A program made the translations under genes and the position numbers. The notes under the pieces were generated by a model. It was not told the DNA's origin. It searched no databases and saw nothing but the letters and a program-made list of their open reading frames with translations. From an uncultured Ruminococcus sp. (lineage in GTDB: Bacteria > Bacillota > Clostridia > Oscillospirales > Acutalibacteraceae), in contig CACXHC010000088.1 of NCBI GenBank assembly GCA_902767285.1, forward strand, positions 1-12,489: a stretch of DNA of 12,489 nucleotides, given 5' to 3'. Of this stretch, positions 1 through 6,895 are shown in pieces; the first letter of the stretch is position 1, and every line of letters starts with the position of its first letter.

Positions 1-4
1 ACAC

Positions 5-113
5 AATTAAAGTTTTTTGGAAAGGGTTTGGGAAAACCTTTTTTTCAAAAAAGGTTTTCCCAAGAAAGCCGATTTTTCACAGCACCCGAACCCCTTTTCC
101 AAAAAATTTAATT
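5..113. repeat. Nested inverted-repeat (hairpin) element after rtcB
   Basis: The core is a perfect 17-bp inverted repeat, 28-44 paired with 47-63, with only TC between the arms. Outside it is a second, imperfect pair of arms, about 5-26 with 91-113, each containing AATTAAA, then TTTTTTGG, then a run of A and G. The right outer arm includes the rtcB stop codon (112-114). Read as minus-strand RNA this would be a long double hairpin at the 3' end of the rtcB message. No U-tract directly follows the inner stem, so it is not a textbook intrinsic terminator. It could be a terminator-like RNA end, a protector against 3' exonucleases, or a copy of a dispersed palindromic repeat. Base pairing is seen directly; function is inferred. 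Confidence 0.6.
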
Positions 114-1296
114 AGTCTCCTGACGCTTTGAAGTTATATATTGGTTTTATTACTTCATTAATTTCAACGGTGGGTTCGATATTAGCTATTATTTCGTCCA
201 TGGGCTTATATGCCATGGGCGATTCGTCTATTGTAGAGTAGTTTACAGACGTACTGTAAATACCACTCATTTCCCTTTGGTATTCTTCGAGTGAAAAATT
301 GCTTTTTGCTTGAGATCTTGAAATAATTCTGCCCGCTCCGTGTGGTGCCGAGAAATTCCAATCCGGATTGCCTTTGCCTGTACAGATAAGACTTCCATCA
401 CGCATGTTTATTGGAATTATTAGTCTTTCTCCTTTTTGTGACGATACCGCACCTTTTCTGAGTATCATCGAATCTGTATCAATATAATTATGGATAGTAT
501 GAACTTGTTCGACTATATGCCATTTCATCGCCGAACAGATAACATCTGCTATTGTATTTCGATTTATATATGCGTGTTCTTGAGTAATTTTCATATCGTG
601 AATATAATCATCAAAATCACTGCCCGTTACATATGCCAAATCTTTAGGGATACTTACTTCTCTTGATTTTATATCTTTGATGGTCTTTTCTATCTCGTCA
701 AACTTGCCTTCGCTTTTGAGTTTCTGCACAGCATCATTTATAATATCGGCTCTTTTGGTGATTTTTCGAAACGCAATATTTTGGTAATGTTTGCAGACTT
801 CCAACCCTAAATAACGGCTGCCTGTGTGAATAACCAACCATATATGACCCGACTCGTCTTTATCACATTCAATGAAATGATTTCCTCCGCCGAGTGTGCC
901 AAGACTTCTGTATCCTTTTTCAACATCTGCCGGAGCAATAAGTTCAGCTATATTGGATTTATTGATTGCCTTACTGTGAATCGCAAATCCCGAAGGAACT
1001 TTTTCATGAATAACAGAGTCCAGCTTTTTCAAATCCGCATCGGTTTCTTCGATTTTTACGGCAAGAACTCCACAGCCTATATCCACGCCGACCAAGTTAG
1101 GACAAATTTCTTTTTGTACGGTCATTGATGTACCTATAACGCAGCCTTTTCCGGCATGAGTATCAGGCATGATTCTTATTTGCGAATTTTGTACAAAAGG
1201 CTGATTCAATAACATTGATAATTGAGACAGCGTTTCTTGGTCTACATTATCGGTAAATATTTTGCAATTACCAAATCTTCCGTTTAATTCAAACAT
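112..1296 (-). CDS. rtcB: RtcB-family RNA ligase (3'-phosphate/5'-hydroxyl joining)
   Basis: RtcB enzymes use GTP and Mn2+ to join RNA ends bearing a 3'-phosphate or 2',3'-cyclic phosphate to a 5'-hydroxyl, in tRNA splicing or RNA repair. Family signatures are present: a GVDIGCG metal site (Asp72, Cys75), GGGNH (136-140), HTGSR starting at His157, His269, and HGAGR (319-323), whose His319 corresponds to the histidine that becomes guanylylated. At 394 residues it is close to the usual ~400. I place the start at the ATG at 1296, 10 bases from an AAGGAGG site at 1307-1313. An in-frame TTG at 1305 is only 1 base from that site and is unlikely. The ribosome binding site overlaps the stop codon of the upstream phosphoesterase gene, so the two are probably co-transcribed and coupled. 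The natural RNA substrate cannot be read from the sequence. Confidence 0.93.
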   Translation of the reverse strand: MFELNGRFGNCKIFTDNVDQETLSQLSMLLNQPFVQNSQIRIMPDTHAGKGCVIGTSMTVQKEICPNLVGVDIGCGVLAVKIEETDADLKKLDSVIHEKVPSGFAIHSKAINKSNIAELIAPADVEKGYRSLGTLGGGNHFIECDKDESGHIWLVIHTGSRYLGLEVCKHYQNIAFRKITKRADIINDAVQKLKSEGKFDEIEKTIKDIKSREVSIPKDLAYVTGSDFDDYIHDMKITQEHAYINRNTIADVICSAMKWHIVEQVHTIHNYIDTDSMILRKGAVSSQKGERLIIPINMRDGSLICTGKGNPDWNFSAPHGAGRIISRSQAKSNFSLEEYQREMSGIYSTSVNYSTIDESPMAYKPMDEIIANIEPTVEINEVIKPIYNFKASGD

Positions 1297-1311
1297 AAAT
1301 ATCAATCCTCC

Positions 1312-1860
1312 TTATTGGATATTATTTTCTTTCATGAATTTTTCTTTATTTGATTTAAGTTCGTCAAAAGTACAGGGTTCGTAATTGTTTATCATACAGC
1401 CTGCGTTGAATGCTCGTTCTTGCTTCATCATGATTATTGTATCTTCGTCTATTTTTCTGTGAACGTGACCGTAGATGTGATATGATCCCCTGTGCTTTTT
1501 ATTCCACACCATTATGGGAAAATGACAAAGCGTTATTTGTTTTGAATTATCGACTATATTCAATATAGAATCGATACTTTCAAATACACTCGCTGCCTTT
1601 TCATTGTCTAAAAGTACTTTATCATGATTGCCAATGATAAGATGAAGATGTCCGTTGAGCGATTTCAAAAAATTATACATATTTTTTGAATATTTGTAAA
1701 AGACATCGCCCAAAATATATACATGGTCATCTGCTGAAATTTTGGTGTTCCATCTTTTTATGATTTCTGTTTCCATTGTGTCTACATCTTCAAAAGGGCG
1801 AGAATCAAAAATCAACGCATTTTTATGCCCAATATGAAGATCGCTTATATAAAATATCAA
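1312..1860 (-). CDS. Calcineurin-like metallophosphoesterase, partner of rtcB
   Basis: A compact 182-residue single-domain member of the calcineurin-like phosphoesterase superfamily. The metal-binding motifs appear in canonical order: SDLHIGH (Asp7, His9), GD (51-52), GNHD (77-80), CHFP with His113, and GHVH (131-134). It has no signal peptide, so it should act in the cytoplasm on a phosphomonoester or phosphodiester. The start is a TTG at 1860, 10 bases from an AAAGGGG site; no in-frame ATG lies between. Its stop codon sits in the ribosome binding site of rtcB. That tight coupling suggests it prepares or trims RNA ends, for example cyclic phosphates, before or against ligation. This is inference; the family also contains nucleotide and protein phosphatases, so the substrate is unknown. 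Confidence 0.85.
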   Translation of the reverse strand: MIFYISDLHIGHKNALIFDSRPFEDVDTMETEIIKRWNTKISADDHVYILGDVFYKYSKNMYNFLKSLNGHLHLIIGNHDKVLLDNEKAASVFESIDSILNIVDNSKQITLCHFPIMVWNKKHRGSYHIYGHVHRKIDEDTIIMMKQERAFNAGCMINNYEPCTFDELKSNKEKFMKENNIQ

Positions 1861-1880
1861 AATATATGATCCCCTTTCTG

Positions 1881-1921
1881 AAAAAAATAAAAAGGCACAG
1901 AAATTTTTAATCTGTGCCTTT
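1881..1921 (-). terminator. Intrinsic terminator of the dockerin-glucosaminidase gene
   Basis: A perfect 11-bp stem (1891-1901 with 1911-1921) closes a 9-base loop. On the minus strand it is followed by TTATTTTTTT (1890-1881). It begins 7 bases after the stop codon of the gene at 1928-3052 and ends only 20 bases before the TTG start of the phosphoesterase gene. That gene therefore depends on read-through or on a promoter overlapping this terminator. Confidence 0.9.
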
Positions 1922-1927
1922 GAAAAA

Positions 1928-3052
1928 TTACGCTGTATAAACTATATTGCCGTTACTGTCGTAAACACTGTAACCGGGATTTAAGTCTGCACATTCAATT
2001 GCGTTCTCCAAGAACGAATATGCACCAAGCTGAGATGAAGCATCGTCCCACGAAATACGCACTCTGTACAATCCTTGTGATGAAGCCAAAGTCTCGGAAC
2101 TCGATGTGTATGATTCCGGTGCGTTGGCAAGGTCATACTGGGTAAGATCCCACTGTTCAATAAGTCTGCAAAGATAGCTGACATAATCCGGAGATGTTGC
2201 GTATCCGCCGTTATAGATTATCTGAGCTGCCTTTTTGTAATCTGTACAACCAACTATGCCTTCATACAAATGAGTTATACCACCATCGTAAGACGCATTA
2301 ATAAGCACGTTTGAATGATCTTCAATGCTGTCCTCCATGCAGTCATACTTGCGGAAATCAGCATCTATGTAATAAGAATTACCGTAAGAATCGTATTCTT
2401 TAGTAGAAATTGTGTACACCGAAACGCCGTCCCACGGTGAATCGACTCTCGGAGTTGACTCTTTGTATCCTTTTATGCCGAAGCAGTTGTTTGCCTCAAT
2501 AGAGAGTTTGGACTGACCATAACCGGACTCGAGGATAAACTGTGCCAATGATACAGACGCAAGAATACCGGTTTTTCGCTGATCTTCAGTAAACAGCGGG
2601 CCAACTTTTTCTATTACATCAGCGGCACTCCAGCCTTCCATATCGGCAACTTGAGTACCTGATGTTATATATGTATCTTCTTCCTGATAATAATCCTCAT
2701 AATCTGTATAATCTTCGTAGTTTATGTAGTCGTTATAATCTTCATCGTTTTCTTCTACATAATCTTCGCTGTCTGTTTCATCAAGCGAAGCACTTTTGCG
2801 AAGAGTGAGGAGTGCATCTTCCGAGTCTATTATATCGTTATCATTGAAATCAGCAAGATAATATTCCAAGCTCGAAAACTCATCGGAATCACATGAAGCC
2901 TGAAGAATGAGAAGTGCGTCCGAAGAATCCACAGCACCGTCCATATTCAAATCACCTTTTTTATAGTCATCTGCATAAACGGCGGTTGCGGCGTATGCTG
3001 TAAGAGTGGCTGCTGCCAACGAGATAGCGATAATCTTTCTCAAATGATTCAT
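1928..3052 (-). CDS. Secreted dockerin-containing peptidoglycan glucosaminidase (GH73-like)
   Basis: A 374-residue exported protein. Residues 1-27 form a signal peptide (positive start, Ala/Leu core, AVYA cleavage site). Residues about 32-89 are a type I dockerin with two Ca-binding duplicated segments (DLNMDGAVDSSDALLIL and DFNDNDIIDSEDALLTL). Residues about 90-129 are a very acidic Asp/Glu/Tyr linker. Residues about 140-302 are a glucosaminidase/FlgJ-type lysozyme domain containing SLAQFILESGYGQS, with Glu175 the likely catalytic acid, and the NCFGIKG motif of this family. Residues about 328-374 (YRVRISWDDASSQLGAY...) resemble the short wall-associated C-terminal module seen on clostridial cell-wall hydrolases. 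I chose the ATG at 3052 because the signal peptide begins there and AAGGA lies 10 bases upstream; the frame stays open to 3106. The dockerin should dock the enzyme to a cohesin scaffold. Likely role: cleaving GlcNAc-MurNAc glycan strands in wall turnover. Confidence 0.88.
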   Translation of the reverse strand: MNHLRKIIAISLAAATLTAYAATAVYADDYKKGDLNMDGAVDSSDALLILQASCDSDEFSSLEYYLADFNDNDIIDSEDALLTLRKSASLDETDSEDYVEENDEDYNDYINYEDYTDYEDYYQEEDTYITSGTQVADMEGWSAADVIEKVGPLFTEDQRKTGILASVSLAQFILESGYGQSKLSIEANNCFGIKGYKESTPRVDSPWDGVSVYTISTKEYDSYGNSYYIDADFRKYDCMEDSIEDHSNVLINASYDGGITHLYEGIVGCTDYKKAAQIIYNGGYATSPDYVSYLCRLIEQWDLTQYDLANAPESYTSSSETLASSQGLYRVRISWDDASSQLGAYSFLENAIECADLNPGYSVYDSNGNIVYTA

Positions 3053-3173
3053 TACAAAAAAATCCTTTCTTTTTATGATGTTTATTTTTTTATGTTTGCA
3101 CCCCAAAACAAGCAGAAAATTACTGCGACAAGAATAGTGTACAATATAATTATGAATAATCTGTGAAAATACA
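3053..3173. other. Intergenic region upstream of the dockerin-glucosaminidase gene
   Basis: About 120 AT-rich bases between the mtaB stop and the glucosaminidase start. They must hold the promoter of the latter unless mtaB transcription continues, but I find no well-formed -35/-10 pair. A 7-bp inverted repeat (3135-3141 with 3170-3176, 28 bases apart) brackets the middle. It includes the mtaB TAG stop codon and has no U-tract. It could be a weak stem or an operator. Confidence 0.35.
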
Positions 3174-4484
3174 CTAAATTTTTAAATAACAAATGATTTC
3201 ACCAATGCAACAATCGTCCTCAGTTGTTATAATTTTTACATCTTTTATTAACCCATTCAGCGGAATATCAGATTTTACCTTTACAGGAGTATAGTTTTTT
3301 GTATATCCCTGCCACAAGCCATTTTTATCGGGTTGTTCAAATAATACGGGGGTTATTCTACCGCACTGTGATTTCAAAAATTCTTTTCTTGATTGATTTG
3401 TGGCATCTATCATAATTCGGCTGCGATGTGCTTTTATCGAATTATCGATTTGATCCGGACGCTTTGCCGCCGCTGTCCCCTCTCTTTGCGAATACGGGAA
3501 AACATGAACTTTTGAAAAGCCGATTTTCTTAACAAATTCCAACGACTCCGAAAACTCCTCTTCTGTTTCGCCGGCAAATCCGACCATTACATCTGTGGTT
3601 ATGGCACAATCGTCACCACCGAAAGCCAATCTCAAATCATTAACGATTTTTTCGTATTCGTCTGCGGTGTAGTGGCGATTCATTCTTTTTAATGTTGCCG
3701 TGCAGCCGCTTTGCAGTGAAAGATGAAACTGCGGACAGAATTTCTCAAGTTTAGATAGTCTTTTTATAGATTCGCTGTCCATTCTTTCGGGTTCAAGCGA
3801 GCCTAATCTAACCCGCTCTATACCATCTATTGAACAAGCTGCCTCGACAGCATCACACAAATGAAGTCCAATATCCTGACCGTAAGCCGAAAGATTTATA
3901 CCAACAAGAACAATTTCTTTATATCCGTTTTTGGCAAGCGTTTTTAATTCGGAAACAAGAATATTTAATGGCTTTGAGCGAACAGGCCCCCTTGCATACG
4001 GAATAATACAGTATGAACAAAATCTGTTACAGCCATCCTCTATTTTAACGAATGCTCTTGTTCTCTCTTCAAATTCCGAAACGGACATATTTTCAAAATC
4101 GCTGTTTCTCGTATACTTATGTATGTTTACCGTTTTGACGTGGCTTTTGAGAAACTCATTTAAAGTGTCAATTAAATCATTTCGAGAAGAATTGCCGAGA
4201 ACTATATCAACATTTTCAAATTCGGCAGTACGTTCGGGATATGCCTGTGGCATACAGCCCGTTAATACGACAATTGAATTTTCGTTTATCCTTTTTATAT
4301 GGCGGATAAGTTTAAGAACTTTGTTATCCGAAACAGATGTGACTGTACAGGAATTTATTATAATTATATCGGCATTTTCTTTATTTTCGGAAAGGGTATA
4401 TCCATTTTTAGTCATAATATCGCTCATTACCTGCGATTCGTATTGATTAACTTTACAGCCGAAATTAAAAACGGAAAAAGTCAT
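3174..4484 (-). CDS. mtaB: tRNA t6A37 methylthiotransferase MtaB
   Basis: MtaB (YqeV) is a radical-SAM methylthiotransferase that converts t6A37 to ms2t6A in tRNAs reading ANN codons. The 436-residue protein has an N-terminal methylthiotransferase domain with the three cluster cysteines Cys10 (FGCKVNQYES), Cys46 (NSCTVT) and Cys77 (TGCMPQ). A radical-SAM core follows with CNRFCSYC (Cys152, 156, 159) and IPYARGPVRS, then a C-terminal TRAM-like RNA-binding region. GCKVNQYES and GINLSAYGQD are more typical of MtaB than of MiaB or RimO. I chose the ATG at 4484: GAGG lies 9 bases upstream, and the protein then starts about as far before GCK as Bacillus YqeV does. ATGs at 4490 and 4499 are alternatives. 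It stands alone and is divergent from the HPr-like gene. Confidence 0.9.
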   Translation of the reverse strand: MTFSVFNFGCKVNQYESQVMSDIMTKNGYTLSENKENADIIIINSCTVTSVSDNKVLKLIRHIKRINENSIVVLTGCMPQAYPERTAEFENVDIVLGNSSRNDLIDTLNEFLKSHVKTVNIHKYTRNSDFENMSVSEFEERTRAFVKIEDGCNRFCSYCIIPYARGPVRSKPLNILVSELKTLAKNGYKEIVLVGINLSAYGQDIGLHLCDAVEAACSIDGIERVRLGSLEPERMDSESIKRLSKLEKFCPQFHLSLQSGCTATLKRMNRHYTADEYEKIVNDLRLAFGGDDCAITTDVMVGFAGETEEEFSESLEFVKKIGFSKVHVFPYSQREGTAAAKRPDQIDNSIKAHRSRIMIDATNQSRKEFLKSQCGRITPVLFEQPDKNGLWQGYTKNYTPVKVKSDIPLNGLIKDVKIITTEDDCCIGEIICYLKI

Positions 4485-4509
4485 AAGCATAAACCTCATT
4501 TTTTGTCCT

Positions 4510-4515
4510 ATTATA
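4510..4515 (-). promoter_or_regulatory. Probable -10 element of mtaB
   Basis: A perfect TATAAT on the minus strand, followed about 7 bases later by a region that would give a short leader of some 15-20 bases before the ATG at 4484. No good -35 hexamer is visible at 16-18 bases, so the assignment rests on the -10 match alone. Confidence 0.45.
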
Positions 4516-4549
4516 CACAAAAAGATTTAATTTTTTACATAAAAAATTA

Positions 4550-4577
4550 TTGACAAATCTCAAAAAAGTGATAATAT
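4550..4577 (+). promoter_or_regulatory. Sigma-70-type promoter of the HPr-like gene
   Basis: A consensus TTGACA at 4550-4555 is followed after 16 bases by TAATAT at 4572-4577, in a strongly AT-rich stretch that allows alternative -10 registers. The leader to the GTG start is about 25 bases. Confidence 0.65.
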
Positions 4578-4609
4578 ATATTATAGTTTTATTTTAAGGG
4601 GGAATTTTT

Positions 4610-4849
4610 GTGTTTACTGCAACAGTTTGTATCTCTTCTTTAGAGAATGCCAAAAAATTTATTAATATGACATCTAAATATGATGGCATTAATATGCGTT
4701 TAAAAATGGGCAATTACGAAGTAAACGCTCACTCTGTGGTTGGTGTATTAAGTATGGTTGACAGTGAAAAAAATGCTGTTTTTACCGCTGATATACCCAA
4801 TAATGATGCTCAAATGACTGAAGATATAAAGCCATTCGAAGTAAAATAA
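4610..4849 (+). CDS. HPr-like protein lacking the active-site histidine
   Basis: A 79-residue protein resembling the HPr phosphocarrier fold. The segment VNAHSVVGVLSM (38-49) matches the regulatory-serine region of HPr (VNAKSIMGxxSL), putting Ser42 at the position of Ser46. The N-terminal active site, normally GxHARPA around His15, is replaced by SSLENAKK, and the position equivalent to His15 is about Leu11. It therefore should not pass phosphate from enzyme I to PTS sugar permeases. It may be a regulator comparable to Bacillus Crh, which also lacks His15, or a divergent relative with another role. The start is GTG at 4610, about 6 bases after AAGGGGGA. It has its own promoter and terminator, so it is a single-gene unit; no PTS gene or HPr kinase is nearby. 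The HPr assignment rests on one motif and on length. Confidence 0.7.
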   Translation: MFTATVCISSLENAKKFINMTSKYDGINMRLKMGNYEVNAHSVVGVLSMVDSEKNAVFTADIPNNDAQMTEDIKPFEVK

Positions 4850-4854
4850 CGCAG

Positions 4855-4881
4855 TACGCCGCTTATGCGGCGTATTTTTTT
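4855..4881 (+). terminator. Intrinsic terminator of the HPr-like gene
   Basis: A GC-rich 8-bp stem (4855-4862 with 4867-4874) with a TTAT loop, followed by seven T at 4875-4881. It starts 5 bases after the HPr-like stop codon. Its T-tract runs into the stop codon of the convergent znuB gene. In the other direction no U-tract follows, so it serves the plus strand. Confidence 0.93.
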
Positions 4882-5698
4882 ATCTTTCCTTTATAAATCC
4901 CACAATACTAAAAATAATAAAGCATACAAGATTAACACACACTATGGTGGCACCCGTTGCCGTTTGAAGATAAAATGAAAGAATCAGTCCCGTGACAACA
5001 CAAAAAACCGACTGTATCGCCGCAGATATAACTACACTCTTATAGCTTTTGAAAACTCTCATGGCAGTCAGTCCGGGAAAAATAATCAAGCTCGAAATAA
5101 GCAGAGTTCCCATTATCTGCATACCGAGAACTACCGTCAGAGCCGTTAACAACGCTATAACCATATTGTACGCTTTGGCGTTCGTTCCCGTTGCAAGTGA
5201 AAAATTCTCATCAAACGTAACCGAAAATATCTTGTTGTAGAAAAACACATAAATAAAAAGAACTATCGAACATAGTACAAGACTTAACACAACATCTTTG
5301 CTCGAAAGTGCAAGAATACTGCCAAAAAGATAACTGTATAAATCTGTATTAAGTCCGCCTGTTATGCTCGTTACAACTATGCCTATCGCCAAAGCACTGC
5401 TCGAAACGATCGCAATAGCTCCGTCACCATTTATTTTGCTGTTTCGGCTTATTCTTAAAAGAAAAAACGCCGATATTATAACAATCGGGATAGACACCTG
5501 AAGCGGTGCCAAATTTAAAGCCGCCGCAAGTGCCAACGCTCCGAATCCCACATGAGAAAGTCCGTCGCCTATCATAGAATATCTTTTCAGTATAAGACTT
5601 ACTCCCAAAAGTGCCGCACACAATGCAACGGGGATTCCTACTATCAATGCCCTTTGCATAAACTCAAAAGAAAGCATTTGGTTTATTGAATAATCCAT
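4880..5698 (-). CDS. znuB: Zinc/manganese ABC transporter permease (ZnuB-like)
   Basis: A 272-residue integral membrane protein of the ABC-3 family that forms the channel for divalent metal import. Most of its length is hydrophobic and fits seven or eight membrane segments, for example about 16-37, 52-82, 94-112, 136-155, 178-208, 222-242 and 248-269. The family motif GDGLSHVGFG is at 44-53. The start at 5698 has GGAGG 8 bases upstream and lies 19 bases after the znuC stop. With znuC and the Fur-type regulator upstream, zinc is the most likely substrate; manganese or iron cannot be excluded. No substrate-binding lipoprotein gene (znuA) is in the cluster. Confidence 0.88.
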   Translation of the reverse strand: MDYSINQMLSFEFMQRALIVGIPVALCAALLGVSLILKRYSMIGDGLSHVGFGALALAAALNLAPLQVSIPIVIISAFFLLRISRNSKINGDGAIAIVSSSALAIGIVVTSITGGLNTDLYSYLFGSILALSSKDVVLSLVLCSIVLFIYVFFYNKIFSVTFDENFSLATGTNAKAYNMVIALLTALTVVLGMQIMGTLLISSLIIFPGLTAMRVFKSYKSVVISAAIQSVFCVVTGLILSFYLQTATGATIVCVNLVCFIIFSIVGFIKER

Positions 5699-5717
5699 AT
5701 ATATTTCCTCCGCCGAC

Positions 5718-6419
5718 TTATCGGATATTTATAAACTGATTTGAGATACTACTTTTTTTGTAGTCGTCAACCGTTCCGAAAAAGCAAGTTTTGTTTTCAA
5801 GATGAAGTATATGTGTAGCACATTCAATAGACTGCTTTACGTCATGCGAAACCATTATGATAGTAATATTATCTTTTTTATTTATATTGTTTATAAGCTC
5901 GTAAAACTCTGCCGACACAACGGGGTCAAGACCTGTAACAGGCTCGTCCAGAAGCAACAAAGATTTGGTTGCACACAATGCTCTTGCAAGAAGAACTCTC
6001 TGCTGTTGTCCGCCCGAGAGATCACGATAGCAACTATTTTTAAGATGTTTTATTGAAAGCCGTTCGAGATTATCGTCGGCTTTTTTCTTTTCACGCTTAC
6101 TGTAAAAAGGTGATAACGATTTTCGATTAAGAGTTCCCGACAACACAACTTCGTAAACCGATGCCGGAAAATCCCTTTGAACAGGCGATTGCTGGGGCAA
6201 ATAGCCTATTTCGCTTTTAACAAGGCCGTCCGAATACTCAATTTTTCCGGCTGATGTTTTAAGAAGTCCGAGAAGTCCTTTTATAAGAGTAGATTTTCCT
6301 GAACCGTTTTCGCCTAAAATACAGAGATAATCTCCTCTCTCCAATTTAAAACTGAGATGCTCAAAAACGTTAACACTCTCGTAACTCATAGTAACGTCAC
6401 TACATTTCAAAATTGCCAT
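5718..6419 (-). CDS. znuC: Metal ABC transporter ATP-binding protein (ZnuC-like)
   Basis: The 233-residue cytoplasmic ATPase that powers the ZnuB permease. Walker A is GENGSGKS (36-43), the Q-loop is near GYLPQQ (72-77), the signature is LSGGQ (134-138), Walker B is LLLLDEP (154-160), and the switch histidine is His192 in SHD. The PQQSPVQRDFPASVYEVV segment is typical of the zinc/manganese subfamily. The ATG at 6419 has GAGG 7 bases upstream and is 12 bases past the regulator stop codon, so the gene belongs to the same transcript. Confidence 0.92.
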   Translation of the reverse strand: MAILKCSDVTMSYESVNVFEHLSFKLERGDYLCILGENGSGKSTLIKGLLGLLKTSAGKIEYSDGLVKSEIGYLPQQSPVQRDFPASVYEVVLSGTLNRKSLSPFYSKREKKKADDNLERLSIKHLKNSCYRDLSGGQQQRVLLARALCATKSLLLLDEPVTGLDPVVSAEFYELINNINKKDNITIIMVSHDVKQSIECATHILHLENKTCFFGTVDDYKKSSISNQFINIR

Positions 6420-6431
6420 GACATCACCTCG

Positions 6432-6848
6432 TTACACAGAATCACGTTTTGACGCACAGTTTTCGCAAATACCGTAAATGATCGTTTTGCTCAAATCGAC
6501 TTCAAAATTATGATTTTGTTTCATATGTTCGGTGATTTTTCTCATTAAAGAACAATCGGTATGAATCAATTTTCCGCAGACGTTGCATTTCAAGTGAAAA
6601 TGCTCACAACAAACACCATTCTTGCCGACAAACTGATAACACGCAGATGAATTTTCGTCTACTATATATTTTCTGACTACACCGGACGCAACCAGCTTAT
6701 CAAGCTGGCGATATACCGTAGACATCCCCAATGGGTGACCTTGAGATTTAAGATTTTCGGCAATATCGGCGGCCGTCATGTGAATATCTTTATTTTTGCT
6801 AAGACACTCTATGAGAATTTCTTTTTGTTTTGTTTTGTACTCCTGCAT
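6432..6848 (-). CDS. zur: Fur-family metalloregulator, probably Zur
   Basis: A 138-residue Fur-family repressor. The N-terminal winged helix (about 1-76) contains the recognition segment GMSTVYRQLDKL (41-52). The dimerization/metal domain has HFH (83-85), CNVC (88-91) and CENC (128-131); the two CxxC pairs form the structural zinc site. The frame is open to 6887, but I place the start at the ATG at 6848. A GGAGG lies 11 bases upstream, the resulting MQEYKTKQKE N-terminus is typical of Fur proteins, and the longer form would run through the operator and almost to the transcription start. Being first in a unit with znuC and znuB argues for Zur, sensing zinc, over Fur or PerR. Metal specificity is inferred from context only. 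Confidence 0.88.
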   Translation of the reverse strand: MQEYKTKQKEILIECLSKNKDIHMTAADIAENLKSQGHPLGMSTVYRQLDKLVASGVVRKYIVDENSSACYQFVGKNGVCCEHFHLKCNVCGKLIHTDCSLMRKITEHMKQNHNFEVDLSKTIIYGICENCASKRDSV

Positions 6849-6871
6849 AAAAACATATGCCTCCGAATAAT

Positions 6872-6886
6872 TGAAAATGATTTTCA
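6872..6886 (-). promoter_or_regulatory. Fur/Zur-type operator (7-1-7 palindrome)
   Basis: A perfect 7-1-7 palindrome, TGAAAAT-N-ATTTTCA, the architecture of Fur-family boxes in Gram-positive bacteria. It lies about 3 to 17 bases downstream of the predicted transcription start, where a bound dimer would block the promoter. This gives autorepression of the whole zur-znuC-znuB unit. Confidence 0.82.
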
Positions 6887-6895
6887 TTTTTGTTT

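Noticed and set aside
2684..2780. Repetitive Tyr/Asp/Glu codons in the glucosaminidase as a DNA tandem repeat
   Set aside because: The repetition is at the level of linker amino-acid composition with no constant repeat unit in the DNA; it is best read as a low-complexity acidic linker.
3053..3106. N-terminal extension of the dockerin protein to 3106
   Set aside because: The extension puts a charged stretch before a clear signal peptide, and the ATG at 3052 has its own ribosome binding site.
3135..3176. 7-bp inverted repeat as an mtaB terminator
   Set aside because: The stem is short and AT-rich, the loop is 28 bases and no U-tract follows; mentioned only as part of the intergenic region.
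3931..4446. 171-codon plus-strand open frame inside mtaB
   Set aside because: It lies wholly antisense to mtaB, whose motifs are unmistakable, has no convincing ribosome binding site and resembles no family.
6849..6887. N-terminal extension of the Fur-family regulator from the ATG at 6887
   Set aside because: The extension spans the 7-1-7 operator and would start about 2 bases after the predicted transcription start; the ATG at 6848 has a ribosome binding site and a typical Fur N-terminus.
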